From CBDDKZ01 sp965230415 (lineage in GTDB: Bacteria > Bacteroidota > Bacteroidia > Cytophagales > JAAEPT01), in the NCBI GenBank assembly GCA_965230415.1, contig CBDDKZ010000005.1:682001-746000 (forward strand): DNA of 64,000 nt, in the 5' to 3' direction. The translations under genes and the position numbers were made by a program. Position 1 is the stretch's first letter. Each line of letters begins with the position of its first letter. The notes below the pieces were generated by a model that saw only the letters and a program-made list of their open reading frames with translations, was not told where the DNA came from and ran no database searches. Below, in pieces: positions 53,047 to 61,640 of this stretch.

Positions 53047-53865
53047 AGGTTCTATAAAAGCATTCTTTTGCGTGCTGAAAAATAGTTCAACACGATTAAA
53101 GAATATCATAGACAATTTCACAAGTTGAACACTACGGATTTCGACTGTCAGCACTACAGTAAGACGCATCCTACAAGTAGTTGCTTTCTCTCCCAGGGTT
53201 CTTAAATTAACTAGCAAACAACCTCTTATGAGGCGCACAAAATAAACTAGCTACTCCAAAGAAATATGTCACCTCATTGAAGCGTTTGTGATTACACCAA
53301 ATATGATAATTGATTAACAATAAAAGACATAGCCCTTTGGTAGACCATTATCAGTTATTTAGCGTAAATCGTCTACTAAAGCAACAAAAAATTCTACAGA
53401 CTAATCAATAAAATCAACAAACAACACGCAGCGCAACACGAACTATCTCATGTACTTCATCAAACAGAAAATGTTTATTTATGGGATTAATTGATTGTTT
53501 CGTAGATAAATTATACCATTTCATTGAAAATCATCCACTAAAATGTCGTTCATATAACATTTCGGAAGTTATATTTGCAAAACTCAAATAATCGCAACTT
53601 CAAACTCAATTGACTATTACACTTTAAAGACAGCGTCTTTGTTGATCGTATACTTTATTTAATTACAGACAGGAGTTAACTTAAATTGCAGAGGGTGCAC
53701 ACCTTTGGGGAGCCTATAGCATAGAAATAATTCCAGATAATCGCAATAACCATGAAGTCCTATTGCTACCTAGCCGTAGTTGTTTGTGAAGAGCAATGAT
53801 TCCTAAGCAATTCAACCTTTAAGTTTAAAAAATTACGCTTAGATTGACAATTTTGAATAACACTT

Positions 53866-53904
53866 CAAAAAAACTAAAACGGGCTTCTCATTTAGAGTAA
53901 GCCC
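53866..53904 (-). terminator. Terminator of the FIST-like gene
   Basis: On the minus strand GGGCTT (53904-53899) pairs with AAGCCC (53886-53881), extended by inner ACTC/GAG pairs with one bulge, and is followed by a T-rich run. It lies 20 bp past the gene's stop codon. Confidence 0.75.
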
Positions 53905-53923
53905 AATTTCATTAAGCAATTTC

Positions 53924-54916
53924 TTACTTCTTTTCAAGTGTTACATACACCATGGTTTGATTCAAGTATAAATAGGCAATTTCCCCAAAAGTTATGGGCC
54001 CTACCATTTCACCTGTCTTTTTACCTTCTAAACCACCGAATAAATAATTATACAAGCAATTGCATGTAAATATGGGGTCGATATCCAAGGCGTCAATGGC
54101 TTCTGAAAAGGTTTTTTCATAATCATGTACAGGAAGTGCCATTTTATATTTGTAACCAGGTTGCACAGGAGCCCACACTTTTACCGTTTTAGTAGCCTCT
54201 TCCATTGACATAAAACTAGTATTAACTTTAGCTCCGGAGTGATTAGCTACAAGCGGTTCTTCTAACTTCGCACCTATGCTATTTAAATAGTCATAGAAGT
54301 TCGTTTTTTGACCGTTGATAATCGCATCACTTATTTCAAGCGTTTCCACATCAAACTCTATCAGATCACCATCACCTTGCTCAAAAATATTGATTATTGC
54401 AGGGACCGCACTTATGTTATCTGGTAAGCGGCAATGCATCACAACAGCATCACTTGTACTGCTAACGCCTGTATTGCCATTAAAAACTTTTGGAATTTCT
54501 TTTCCTACATCTTCATACATTACACCTGCTAGCCACCCTACAAGCGGGCTATTCAAAACCTCCATCGTTTTACAGGTTTCGGCTGCATATTTCTGTGCAC
54601 TAGCGCTTAAAGCCGGAATAATGATAAAAGAAATACCGTTCTCCGGATAATCATTCGGAATATTTTGTAATTCTCCTTCACCATAAAATTTCAACTCATC
54701 AACGCTGACCTCTGCCGGGAGAAAATTAACGAACAATTTATCTCTGGTTACGAGCCCTCCGTTTTGAGACATGAAATAGGGTATCGTACCCCCAATCCAA
54801 TCCCCAGGTTTTAGCTTGCTAAGTAAAGATTCGTCTGCTGCGACCAACATCCTATGGCCTGCATCAATAAAAGCATTAACCTGTTCCAACGTATATATAT
54901 CACTTTTCTGATTCAT
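53924..54916 (-). CDS. FIST-like DUF6976 family protein
   Basis: A 330-residue soluble protein without signal peptide. The N-terminal block AAD-ESLLSKLKPGDWIGGTIPYF followed by GGLVTRDKLFV, and the C-terminal DIDPIFTCNCLYNYLFGGLE with FGEIAYLYLNQTMVYV, match the DUF6976 family as I remember it, which has the outline of FIST signal-sensing proteins (FIST_C-type GPITFGEIAY block). Cys residues in the TCNCLYNYLF segment recall the conserved FIST-C cysteine. FIST proteins often bind amino acids or sense signals for kinases; no sensor kinase is next to it. It follows a 73-residue partner gene by 32 bp. Confidence 0.65.
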   Translation of the reverse strand: MNQKSDIYTLEQVNAFIDAGHRMLVAADESLLSKLKPGDWIGGTIPYFMSQNGGLVTRDKLFVNFLPAEVSVDELKFYGEGELQNIPNDYPENGISFIIIPALSASAQKYAAETCKTMEVLNSPLVGWLAGVMYEDVGKEIPKVFNGNTGVSSTSDAVVMHCRLPDNISAVPAIINIFEQGDGDLIEFDVETLEISDAIINGQKTNFYDYLNSIGAKLEEPLVANHSGAKVNTSFMSMEEATKTVKVWAPVQPGYKYKMALPVHDYEKTFSEAIDALDIDPIFTCNCLYNYLFGGLEGKKTGEMVGPITFGEIAYLYLNQTMVYVTLEKK

Positions 54917-54948
54917 TTCTCAATATTTTTTGATTGTTTTAGGTCGTT

Positions 54949-55170
54949 TTATTTTACAAATTGTTCAAGATCTTTACCATGAACAGCCTCAAATTTCTTA
55001 AAGAACGCATACAGTTCCTCTCGACCTTCAGACTGAGTACATCGTCCTAACTCAATTTTCATTTTTACGCGATTAGCTAATAGTTGAAGTGTCAATTTAT
55101 CAAATACGTATTCATCTTTGAGTATTTTATTCCAGATTTCGGATTCTGGCTTCGGTATATCATAGTTCAT
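54949..55170 (-). CDS. Small protein preceding the FIST-like gene, unknown
   Basis: A 73-residue acidic-to-basic helical protein (MNYDIPKPESEIWNKILKDE, then LTLQLLANRVKMKIELGRCT). It has no signal peptide or membrane segment. I recognise no family. The same orientation, the 32-bp gap and the lack of another promoter between them suggest one transcript with the FIST-like gene, with this protein acting as a small partner. The start follows the first ATG of the frame. Confidence 0.6.
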   Translation of the reverse strand: MNYDIPKPESEIWNKILKDEYVFDKLTLQLLANRVKMKIELGRCTQSEGREELYAFFKKFEAVHGKDLEQFVK

Positions 55171-55952
55171 ATCTAAATTTGATTTTTCGTTGAAAACAAT
55201 AACGAATTGTCTTTCATTTAGTTACAAAAAACACACCCAAACACATCTCTCATACAATGTATGCGTTATAAAAAAACTAGTTGTCAAATTGGTAGCTAAC
55301 CGTAACGACTATCTTTCCAAAGTCAAACCAAGAGCCCTCAATTTAACTTCATTTGACACTGTATCTAATCATTACTACATCTTAACTTAAAAATGGCTCT
55401 TAACTAAGCAACAATCGGCTTTTATGAGAAGCTATAACTAAAAAGGCTGTCCGATACGCTTCGAACAGCCTCCATGATTTTACTGGGTTTAATACGTTTA
55501 TATGTACCTGACAGCACCCATTTTTGAAAAAAAAACTCGTCGTTTCAACCAAATATAAAGGCAAGATATATTTTAAATTCTAAAGATGCTCAACTTTTAT
55601 ACCAACCTGTCGATCTGCTAGACCAACACTTGTTAACAGACCACAGAATGTTGTTGAAAATCAGGAAACACAGCATTCGACTATCCGTATTATCATGCAA
55701 TAGTTATTACTTTTGAATGTCGCATTCAATCAATACCTGATTATTCTCAATAAATTAGATTTAACTTATATAACTCTTTTTTATTGCAATTGGAATTAAT
55801 AGGTTTGCATTTGTGTTTTGTCAATAGAATTAAATTAATCCGCGTTGAGTAGCCCAAAAGAACCATCTAACCAAGACATAGCACAATTTATTATGTAATT
55901 ACCGGGTTTTCACACGAATTAGTATTAGCTTTATAGTTTAAAAATATATTGG
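55171..55952 (+). other. 782-bp intergenic region between divergent genes
   Basis: AT-rich DNA without coding character, holding the promoters of the small protein and FIST-like gene (minus) and of the desaturase (plus). An orphan hairpin resembling the 47121-47152 terminator occurs at 55444-55471. A TAGGTTTG element at 55800-55807 fits a -7 box but has no clear -33 partner. Confidence 0.5.
55444..55471. repeat. Orphan copy of the AGGCTGTCCGA terminator hairpin
   Basis: AGGCTGTCCGA (55444-55454) pairs with TCGAACAGCCT (55461-55471) with one mismatch. The arm is the same as in the hairpin at 47121-47152, with 5 preceding As in common, but the loop and tail differ and no gene ends here. Confidence 0.6.
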
Positions 55953-57140
55953 ATGGGTGTAAGCGCTGCTAGATTTAACACACAAGACCAGCCGGTTTTT
56001 GTACGAGAACTGCGAAAAAGGGTAAACGAATATTTCAAAGACAATAATATATCTCGGCATGCTAATTGGAACATGAAGCTGAAAACGCTTTTCATGATAA
56101 GTTTATACTTTGTTCCTTTTATTTTAATGTTGACAGGAGTGCTAAGCAACTTTTGGCTTGTAATGGCAGCATGGACACTTATGGGATTTGGCATGGCTGG
56201 AATAGGCCTGTCTATCATGCATGATGCTAATCATGGCTCTTATTCCAAGAACAAAAATACCAACTTCGTATTGGGTTATATTGTCAATTTCTTAGGAGCA
56301 TATCATATAAACTGGCAGATTCAGCACAATGTCTTACATCACTCATACACCAATATAGAGGGACTCGACGAAGATATAGAGACACCACTCATGAGGTTTA
56401 GTCCTGGGCAAAAGAAAGTATGGATTTTCCGATTACAGGCATTCTACGCACCTTTCTTATACGGTCTTCTCACAATCAACTGGCTTTTTAGTAAAGATTT
56501 TTCGCAGCTAAAGGACTATAATCAACGTGGTTTACTCAAAGCACAGGGCACGACATTCACTAAAGCATTATTCGAGCTCATTATAAACAAAATCTGGTAT
56601 ATTGGCCTCACATTGGTATTACCTATCGTTCTAATAGATTTACCATGGTACCAGGTGCTTATTGGTTTTTTCTTTATGCACTTTTTATGCGGTGTGATTT
56701 TGTCATTTATCTTCCAATTGGCACATGTAATTGAAGAAACAGACTTCTTCATACCGAACGATGACGGAAACCTGGAAAACAATTGGGCAATCCATCAGTT
56801 AAAAACTACCGCCAATTTTGCTAATCGCAATGATGTACTTTCCTGGTTCATAGGAGGACTCAATTATCAGGTTGAGCACCATCTTTTCCCGAACATCTGC
56901 CACATCCACTATAAAAAAATAGCTGAGATTGTGAAAGCGACCACAAAAGAATTTGGAGTTCCTTATAATGAGCACAAGTCTTTCGCGAGCGCGCTAAAAA
57001 GTCATTTTAAGCTTATACACGAATTGGGTACCGGCAAATATGACGAACGGATTCAAAAGAAAAATGAGGACAAGGATAATATTGAGTCCACAAACAAAAA
57101 CGAATCGCTGAAAAAAGAAGCTCAACTGGTCGAAGCCTAA
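55953..57140 (+). CDS. Membrane fatty acid desaturase (front-end/acyl-lipid type)
   Basis: A 395-residue integral membrane diiron desaturase. The three histidine boxes are intact: HDANH (residues 90-94), HNVLHH (125-130) and QVEHH (306-310); the Gln in the third box is characteristic of front-end or linoleoyl-CoA-type enzymes. Hydrophobic pairs flank them (LMTLGV-type MLTGVLSNFWLVMAAWTLMG, IGLTLVLPIVLIDL). No cytochrome b5 domain is fused, so electrons must come from a separate donor. The charged C-terminus (ENESLKKEAQL-like) is unusual. It is 105 bp upstream of the catalase-like gene on the same strand, so it may share its regulation and supply an unsaturated fatty acid substrate. The last is inference. 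Confidence 0.93.
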   Translation: MGVSAARFNTQDQPVFVRELRKRVNEYFKDNNISRHANWNMKLKTLFMISLYFVPFILMLTGVLSNFWLVMAAWTLMGFGMAGIGLSIMHDANHGSYSKNKNTNFVLGYIVNFLGAYHINWQIQHNVLHHSYTNIEGLDEDIETPLMRFSPGQKKVWIFRLQAFYAPFLYGLLTINWLFSKDFSQLKDYNQRGLLKAQGTTFTKALFELIINKIWYIGLTLVLPIVLIDLPWYQVLIGFFFMHFLCGVILSFIFQLAHVIEETDFFIPNDDGNLENNWAIHQLKTTANFANRNDVLSWFIGGLNYQVEHHLFPNICHIHYKKIAEIVKATTKEFGVPYNEHKSFASALKSHFKLIHELGTGKYDERIQKKNEDKDNIESTNKNESLKKEAQLVEA

Positions 57141-57245
57141 ATTACAGGTATTTTTTTGAGTTTCATTTGTTTATTTTTTTAGTTAGATTTAGCTCCTTCC
57201 TACTGAAGGAAAACGTTTTATATTCTTATATCACTATTTTTTCTA

Positions 57246-58271
57246 ATGAAGATTGGAGAAGAATCACTTTTAGAAAATGAAGCGTATTATGCCAAGTTGA
57301 TTTCGGATCGTTTTAAGGAAGTCCTAAAGGCCAAATACGAAAACAAAAGCACTAAACGTATGTTCCATCCAAAGGTGCATGCGCTTGTAAAGGCTCAATT
57401 CATCGTACAGGGAGACATTCCCAAACATCTAAAGGTCGGCATATTCGAAAATGAAGGCACCTACGATGCATGGGTACGGTTCTCAAATGCTAAAAGAAAT
57501 CCCAGTCCCGATAGCAAAAAGGACATGAGAGGAATGGCCCTCAAACTTTTCAACGTTCCTGGCAAGAAATTGCTCGACAGCGATCCGGATGCCACAACTC
57601 AGGACTTCCTGCTTGTCACAGCTCCGACCTTGCAAACAAAAAGTGCCCAAGACTTCCAAAAATCCATATACGCCCTTACATCGGGAGGCTTAAAACTTTT
57701 CTTTTTTGCCCTTACACACCCTCGTGTCATCATAAAATCACTACAGCAAATAAAAAAGTGTAGTAACCTCCTCGAACAAACCTATTTTAGCATGACGCCC
57801 TATAAATTGGGTGCTAACCAGGCCGTAAAATACCTGGTTTGTCCACAAATAAGCAGTAAAGAAGCTATGCCGGGAAATCCCGACCCGGATTTCCTCAAAA
57901 AACGCCTGAGCAGAGACCTTGATAATAAGGACTTCTGCTTCGATTTTCTTATTCAGGAGCAGTTAGACCCAGTAAAAATGCCTATTGAGGACCCTACGAA
58001 AAGATGGCCATCACCTGCGGTAAGGGTTGCTACAATTAAAATACCCAAACAAGTATTTAATTCTTCTAAGCAACAGCAGTATGGCGAACAACTTTCTTTT
58101 ACACCATGGCACTCTACAGAAGATCACCGCCCCTTAGGAGGTGTTAACCGAATACGTAAAATGGTGTATGAAGAAATAGCCCAATTTCGAAGAAAACAAA
58201 ATGGTATTAACAACTTCAAGGAGCCCGATACCAGGCTGAATTTCGACAATCCTGATAACAGCATGGCATGA
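57246..58271 (+). CDS. Catalase-like family haem protein
   Basis: A 341-residue protein of the catalase-related family, shorter than true catalases (about 500 residues). Its key regions are YDAWVRFSNAKRNPSPDSKK, DMRGMALKLF, QDFLLVTAP and the C-terminal FTPWHSTEDHRPLGGVNRIR with KMVYEEIAQFRR. These correspond to the haem-pocket and proximal regions of catalases. Known small relatives include enzymes acting on fatty-acid hydroperoxides (allene oxide synthase type); whether this one does so is unknown. The start at 57246 gives MKIGEESLLENEAYYAKLIS. Its stop overlaps the next ATG by 4 bp (ATGA). Confidence 0.87.
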   Translation: MKIGEESLLENEAYYAKLISDRFKEVLKAKYENKSTKRMFHPKVHALVKAQFIVQGDIPKHLKVGIFENEGTYDAWVRFSNAKRNPSPDSKKDMRGMALKLFNVPGKKLLDSDPDATTQDFLLVTAPTLQTKSAQDFQKSIYALTSGGLKLFFFALTHPRVIIKSLQQIKKCSNLLEQTYFSMTPYKLGANQAVKYLVCPQISSKEAMPGNPDPDFLKKRLSRDLDNKDFCFDFLIQEQLDPVKMPIEDPTKRWPSPAVRVATIKIPKQVFNSSKQQQYGEQLSFTPWHSTEDHRPLGGVNRIRKMVYEEIAQFRRKQNGINNFKEPDTRLNFDNPDNSMA

Positions 58272-59569
58272 ATAATAATGAGCACTATATAGACCAAAAC
58301 GCACTCACCATCATTGTAGCGGTAAAACCGGAAAGGCATGAAATGATTAAAAAACTGTTGATGCAAATTGGTGCTGATGAAAAAGGTGGGGGTATCATTC
58401 ATTTCGAAAAAGTGAAAAGCCTGCACTTTGCCAGATGGTTTCTAATTGAACATGCAGGTATATCAAATGGTCATGGAGGAATTTCGGAAGACAATAAATA
58501 CCCTGTTAGCCTCGCATTCACCAGTAATTTTGACGGTGAAGGCAAAAGACACCTTCAAGAATTAATTAACGCCTCTCGTGATGCTATAATTGAGCTCTAC
58601 AGCCACTGCCTAGCCTTCCCCGAAGGTTCACCCATCCGCGATGAACAAGTCATTGCGTACATGATGTCACACCTGCACAAAAATCAATTATTCTGGCCAG
58701 CAGTAAGAGGTGGAACGGTAGCTCAAATAAAAGGTGAAGCGCTTTTGAGAGACCGTATTCAAGACTATTTAAATAAACACGCTTTTCATGATAAGAGTGC
58801 TTCGGCAATACGAAACGAAATAATCAATTTTGTCAAAGGAGAAGAAGACTTAAGTTGGGCACTTCAGCCGATGGCAAAACCCCGTTTAGCCTGGAACATA
58901 AAATACTATGGGATTTTGGTTTTCAAATTACTGGCGCTCCCCTTTGTACTCATGACCCTTGGAATATGGCGAATACTGGTAGCTTCATTTAATAAAAGGG
59001 ACAACAAACATCGCGGGGAGATAATCAGAGCACAAGACTTTGAGCGTCTGCTTCAAAACGAAGACCGTATATTCATGAACCAGCTTACCGTGTATGCCGC
59101 CATAAAAAAGCCTTACTGGTACCGGCGCACGCAACTTAGAATTGGATTATGGTTATTTGCTCTGAATGGAGTTTACCGGTCCAACAAGGGTAAGTTGAGT
59201 GGTATGGAAACCATTCACTTCGCCAGGTGGTGCATCTTCAATGATGGTAAAAATGTCATGTTCCTGAGTAATTTTGACGGCGCGTGGCAACTGTACTTGA
59301 GCAACTTCATCGATAAATCTGCCTCAGCAATGAATTTGACTTTTGGTACTACCGTAGGGTACCCATTGGTAAAAGGTTTTTTACGTGAAGGGGCTCACAA
59401 TGAACAAGCTTTTAAAACAGTTGTGCGAAACAATCAATACCCTTGCCAGGTATGGTATAGTGCCTATCCGGCACTTACCACTCAAAATATTCTTAATAAC
59501 AGAGAAATACGCAAAGGTGTAGCAGGTGCCAGCAAGGAATCGCCTGCTGATTGGCTCAAACGATTTTAA
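58268..59569 (+). CDS. Unrecognised two-repeat protein with a central hydrophobic segment
   Basis: A 433-residue protein with no named domain that I can assign. Its two halves contain similar blocks: KVKSLHFARWFLIEH followed by SLAFTSNFDGEGKRHLQELI (about residues 50-105), and METIHFARWCIFNDG followed by VMFLSNFDGAWQLYLSNFID (about 315-355). A hydrophobic helix (GILVFKLLALPFVLMTLGIW) lies between them near residue 220. The HFARW...SNFDG pattern suggests a dimeric alpha/beta-barrel fold like that of the DyP peroxidase downstream, but this is structural inference. It overlaps the catalase-like gene (ATGA) and is 10 bp from the DyP gene, so the three act as a unit. It may anchor the pair to the membrane. 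Confidence 0.8.
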   Translation: MNNNEHYIDQNALTIIVAVKPERHEMIKKLLMQIGADEKGGGIIHFEKVKSLHFARWFLIEHAGISNGHGGISEDNKYPVSLAFTSNFDGEGKRHLQELINASRDAIIELYSHCLAFPEGSPIRDEQVIAYMMSHLHKNQLFWPAVRGGTVAQIKGEALLRDRIQDYLNKHAFHDKSASAIRNEIINFVKGEEDLSWALQPMAKPRLAWNIKYYGILVFKLLALPFVLMTLGIWRILVASFNKRDNKHRGEIIRAQDFERLLQNEDRIFMNQLTVYAAIKKPYWYRRTQLRIGLWLFALNGVYRSNKGKLSGMETIHFARWCIFNDGKNVMFLSNFDGAWQLYLSNFIDKSASAMNLTFGTTVGYPLVKGFLREGAHNEQAFKTVVRNNQYPCQVWYSAYPALTTQNILNNREIRKGVAGASKESPADWLKRF

Positions 59570-59579
59570 CAATTTCATT

Positions 59580-61037
59580 ATGGAAGATCAAGTAAATCTG
59601 GCAGATGTTCAAGGTCTTATTATTAAGGGTTATGGACAAATGAATTATGCAAACTACTTGCTATTACATTTCAAAGCATCGTCACATGTTTCACAATGGC
59701 TGTCTGACATCTACGCTCATATTACCAATGCTGCCTCCTCCACAAAGACACTGGATGTAAGTTGCAACCTGGCTTTTAGCCAAAATGGTATCAAGTATTT
59801 TAACTTTGATGAGGAAACCATGAAGACCTTCCCCCGTGAATTTGAAGAGGGAATGACTGCAACACACAGGCAGCGGGCTTTAGGCGATTATGGTAACAAC
59901 GCGCCGCAAAACTGGAAATGGGGAGGGCCTAACAACGAGCCTGTACATGCTTTGTTGCTCATTTATGCCAAAAGTGAATCGGCACTGGACACTAGTTATG
60001 AATTTCATACAAAAAAACTCGCTGATGCAAAAATCGATATTCTTGAAACTTTAAGCACCAATAAGCTTCCGGAAGGAAAAGAACACTTTGGCTTCAAAGA
60101 TGGAATTGCCAATCCGGTTCTTAAAAACGCTCAAAGAAATGAAGAAAAAGAACACAGTGCGAACCTGATCAATCCCGGAGAGTTTATTTTTGGTTACAAA
60201 AATGAATATAACGACTTTCCATTAAGTCCTGCTATTAATAGTGAATTAGACACGGAAGACACCCTGGAATACAGCCCCCTTTTTGAGGGGCGCAAAGACC
60301 TGGGCAAAAATGGCAGCATGTTAGTATTCAGACAACTGGAGCAAGATGTACCCGGATTTTGGCACTACATTAAAAATGCTGCTGCCAGTTCCTATGGCAA
60401 TGACCCGCTAGCATTGGCTTCGAAGATGGTAGGCCGTTGGCCCGATGGATCACCACTAACAAAATGTCCCATGGCTCCTAATGAAGGCTTAAGCACATTT
60501 GATAATTTTGGCTATGCCAAGGAAGATTTCGATGGTATGCGCTGCCCTATCGGTGCACACATACGTCGATCAAACCCCAGAGATACCTTTCTAAGAAATA
60601 GTACTAACCCGGAAAAAGATGTTGAAAAATCGCAACTATTTATGCGTAGATTTCGAGTTTTACGGCGCGGCAGAACCTACGGCCCACCTTTTTCCAGCAC
60701 GCTGGACATAGAAGAAATGATGCACACAAGCCCGGATGTGCTGTCGAGGGGTTTGCATTTCCTATGTTTCAATACAAGTATTGGACGTCAGTTTGAATTA
60801 ATTCAGCAAAGTTGGGTTAACAACCCCAAATTTGCCGGCCTGTACGAAGACCCGGACCCGATAATGGGTAATCCTGCTATAATGGGAGAAGGCGCCACCA
60901 GCACCTTCACCGTTCCGGCGGAACCTGTGAGAAAAAAAGTGAGCGGAATACCTCAATTTGTCAAAGTAAAAGGAGGGGCTTATTTTTTCATGCCTGGTAT
61001 GAACGCCTTAAAGCTATTAGCCCAACTACCCATTTAA
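59580..61037 (+). CDS. DyP-type haem peroxidase
   Basis: A 485-residue dye-decolourising peroxidase. The GxxDG motif FGFKDGIANP places the distal Asp at 174, the predicted proximal haem His is His327 in CPIGAHIRRSNPRDT, and the second DyP domain has GSMLVFRQLEQDVPGFW and GLHFLCFNTSIGRQFE. Length and motif spacing fit the larger DyP class. The frame extends upstream, but MEDQVNLADVQGLIIKGYGQ at 59580 matches the family start and follows the preceding stop by 10 bp. No Tat or Sec signal is evident, so it is likely cytoplasmic. The substrate, perhaps a lipid-derived hydroperoxide given its neighbours, is inferred. Confidence 0.93.
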   Translation: MEDQVNLADVQGLIIKGYGQMNYANYLLLHFKASSHVSQWLSDIYAHITNAASSTKTLDVSCNLAFSQNGIKYFNFDEETMKTFPREFEEGMTATHRQRALGDYGNNAPQNWKWGGPNNEPVHALLLIYAKSESALDTSYEFHTKKLADAKIDILETLSTNKLPEGKEHFGFKDGIANPVLKNAQRNEEKEHSANLINPGEFIFGYKNEYNDFPLSPAINSELDTEDTLEYSPLFEGRKDLGKNGSMLVFRQLEQDVPGFWHYIKNAAASSYGNDPLALASKMVGRWPDGSPLTKCPMAPNEGLSTFDNFGYAKEDFDGMRCPIGAHIRRSNPRDTFLRNSTNPEKDVEKSQLFMRRFRVLRRGRTYGPPFSSTLDIEEMMHTSPDVLSRGLHFLCFNTSIGRQFELIQQSWVNNPKFAGLYEDPDPIMGNPAIMGEGATSTFTVPAEPVRKKVSGIPQFVKVKGGAYFFMPGMNALKLLAQLPI

Positions 61038-61068
61038 TCAGTATCAAAACTGTATTTATTACTGCGAT

Positions 61069-61595
61069 TTGAAAACATGGCTCAATTTTCGCGTGCTTAG
61101 TGTGAAAACTACACTAAGAAGAAAATTAGGAGAACCCTCAAAAAAAGTTGGCTCTTTTTATATGCCATCACTATGCTCGCTTTTGCCACATCCTGCTCTA
61201 AGGATAAAGAATGCCCGGAACCAGATGCCCTTGTGGGACGATACCATGGGAGATTCAACTATAACGAATATGGTGCTTATGAGATCACTCATTTTACAAG
61301 TTCATCTGAAAGCATCAACATTGTACGAAATTCAGCAGACCTATACCAAATTGATTTTAATAGAATAACTCAGACGCTGGTACTTTACAGCTTACAACAT
61401 ATCGGTAATAAAATAACGGCTTCTATTGATAGTGAGACCACTTCCGAATTGATAGGACAAGATATCGCAGGCCTTAACAATCTGGTTCTTTTGTCAAGGA
61501 AAATGATCACATCAGTATTCTTTTTCAATATGAATCAGCTAATTACTAATGGGATGTATCCTTCTATGAAAACTAAGCGATTGAAATACCATTGA
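61069..61595 (+). pseudogene. Small lipoprotein gene, apparently split by a frameshift
   Basis: Two overlapping frames cover one plausible lipoprotein. The upstream frame (from 61069) begins MKTWLNFRVLSVKTTLRRKL and reads GEPSKK up to an A7 run at 61140-61146. Removing one base there would join it to WLFLYAITMLAFATSCSKDK, a standard lipobox region, and then to ECPEPDALVGRYHGRFNYNE and the rest of a 140-codon tail ending at 61595. In the downstream frame alone the only ATG (61173) leaves just seven residues before the lipobox Cys. It may be a decayed gene, or use slippage or a rare start; the function is unknown. Confidence 0.6.
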
Positions 61596-61640
61596 TAGTG
61601 ACCGGTATTTTCTACCTATAAGTATTCTAAGGATAGGGAA

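Larger units (their letters stand above)
52996..53923 (-). other. 928-bp intergenic region, no gene recognised
   Basis: AT-rich DNA upstream of the giant gene. It includes a perfect inverted repeat at 53024-53046 and the terminator of the FIST-like gene near 53866-53904. No ORF has coding character. Confidence 0.5.

Noticed and set aside
59526..59579. Upstream extension of the DyP peroxidase frame
   Set aside because: It overlaps the end of the preceding gene and adds residues not seen in the family; the ATG at 59580 is preferred.
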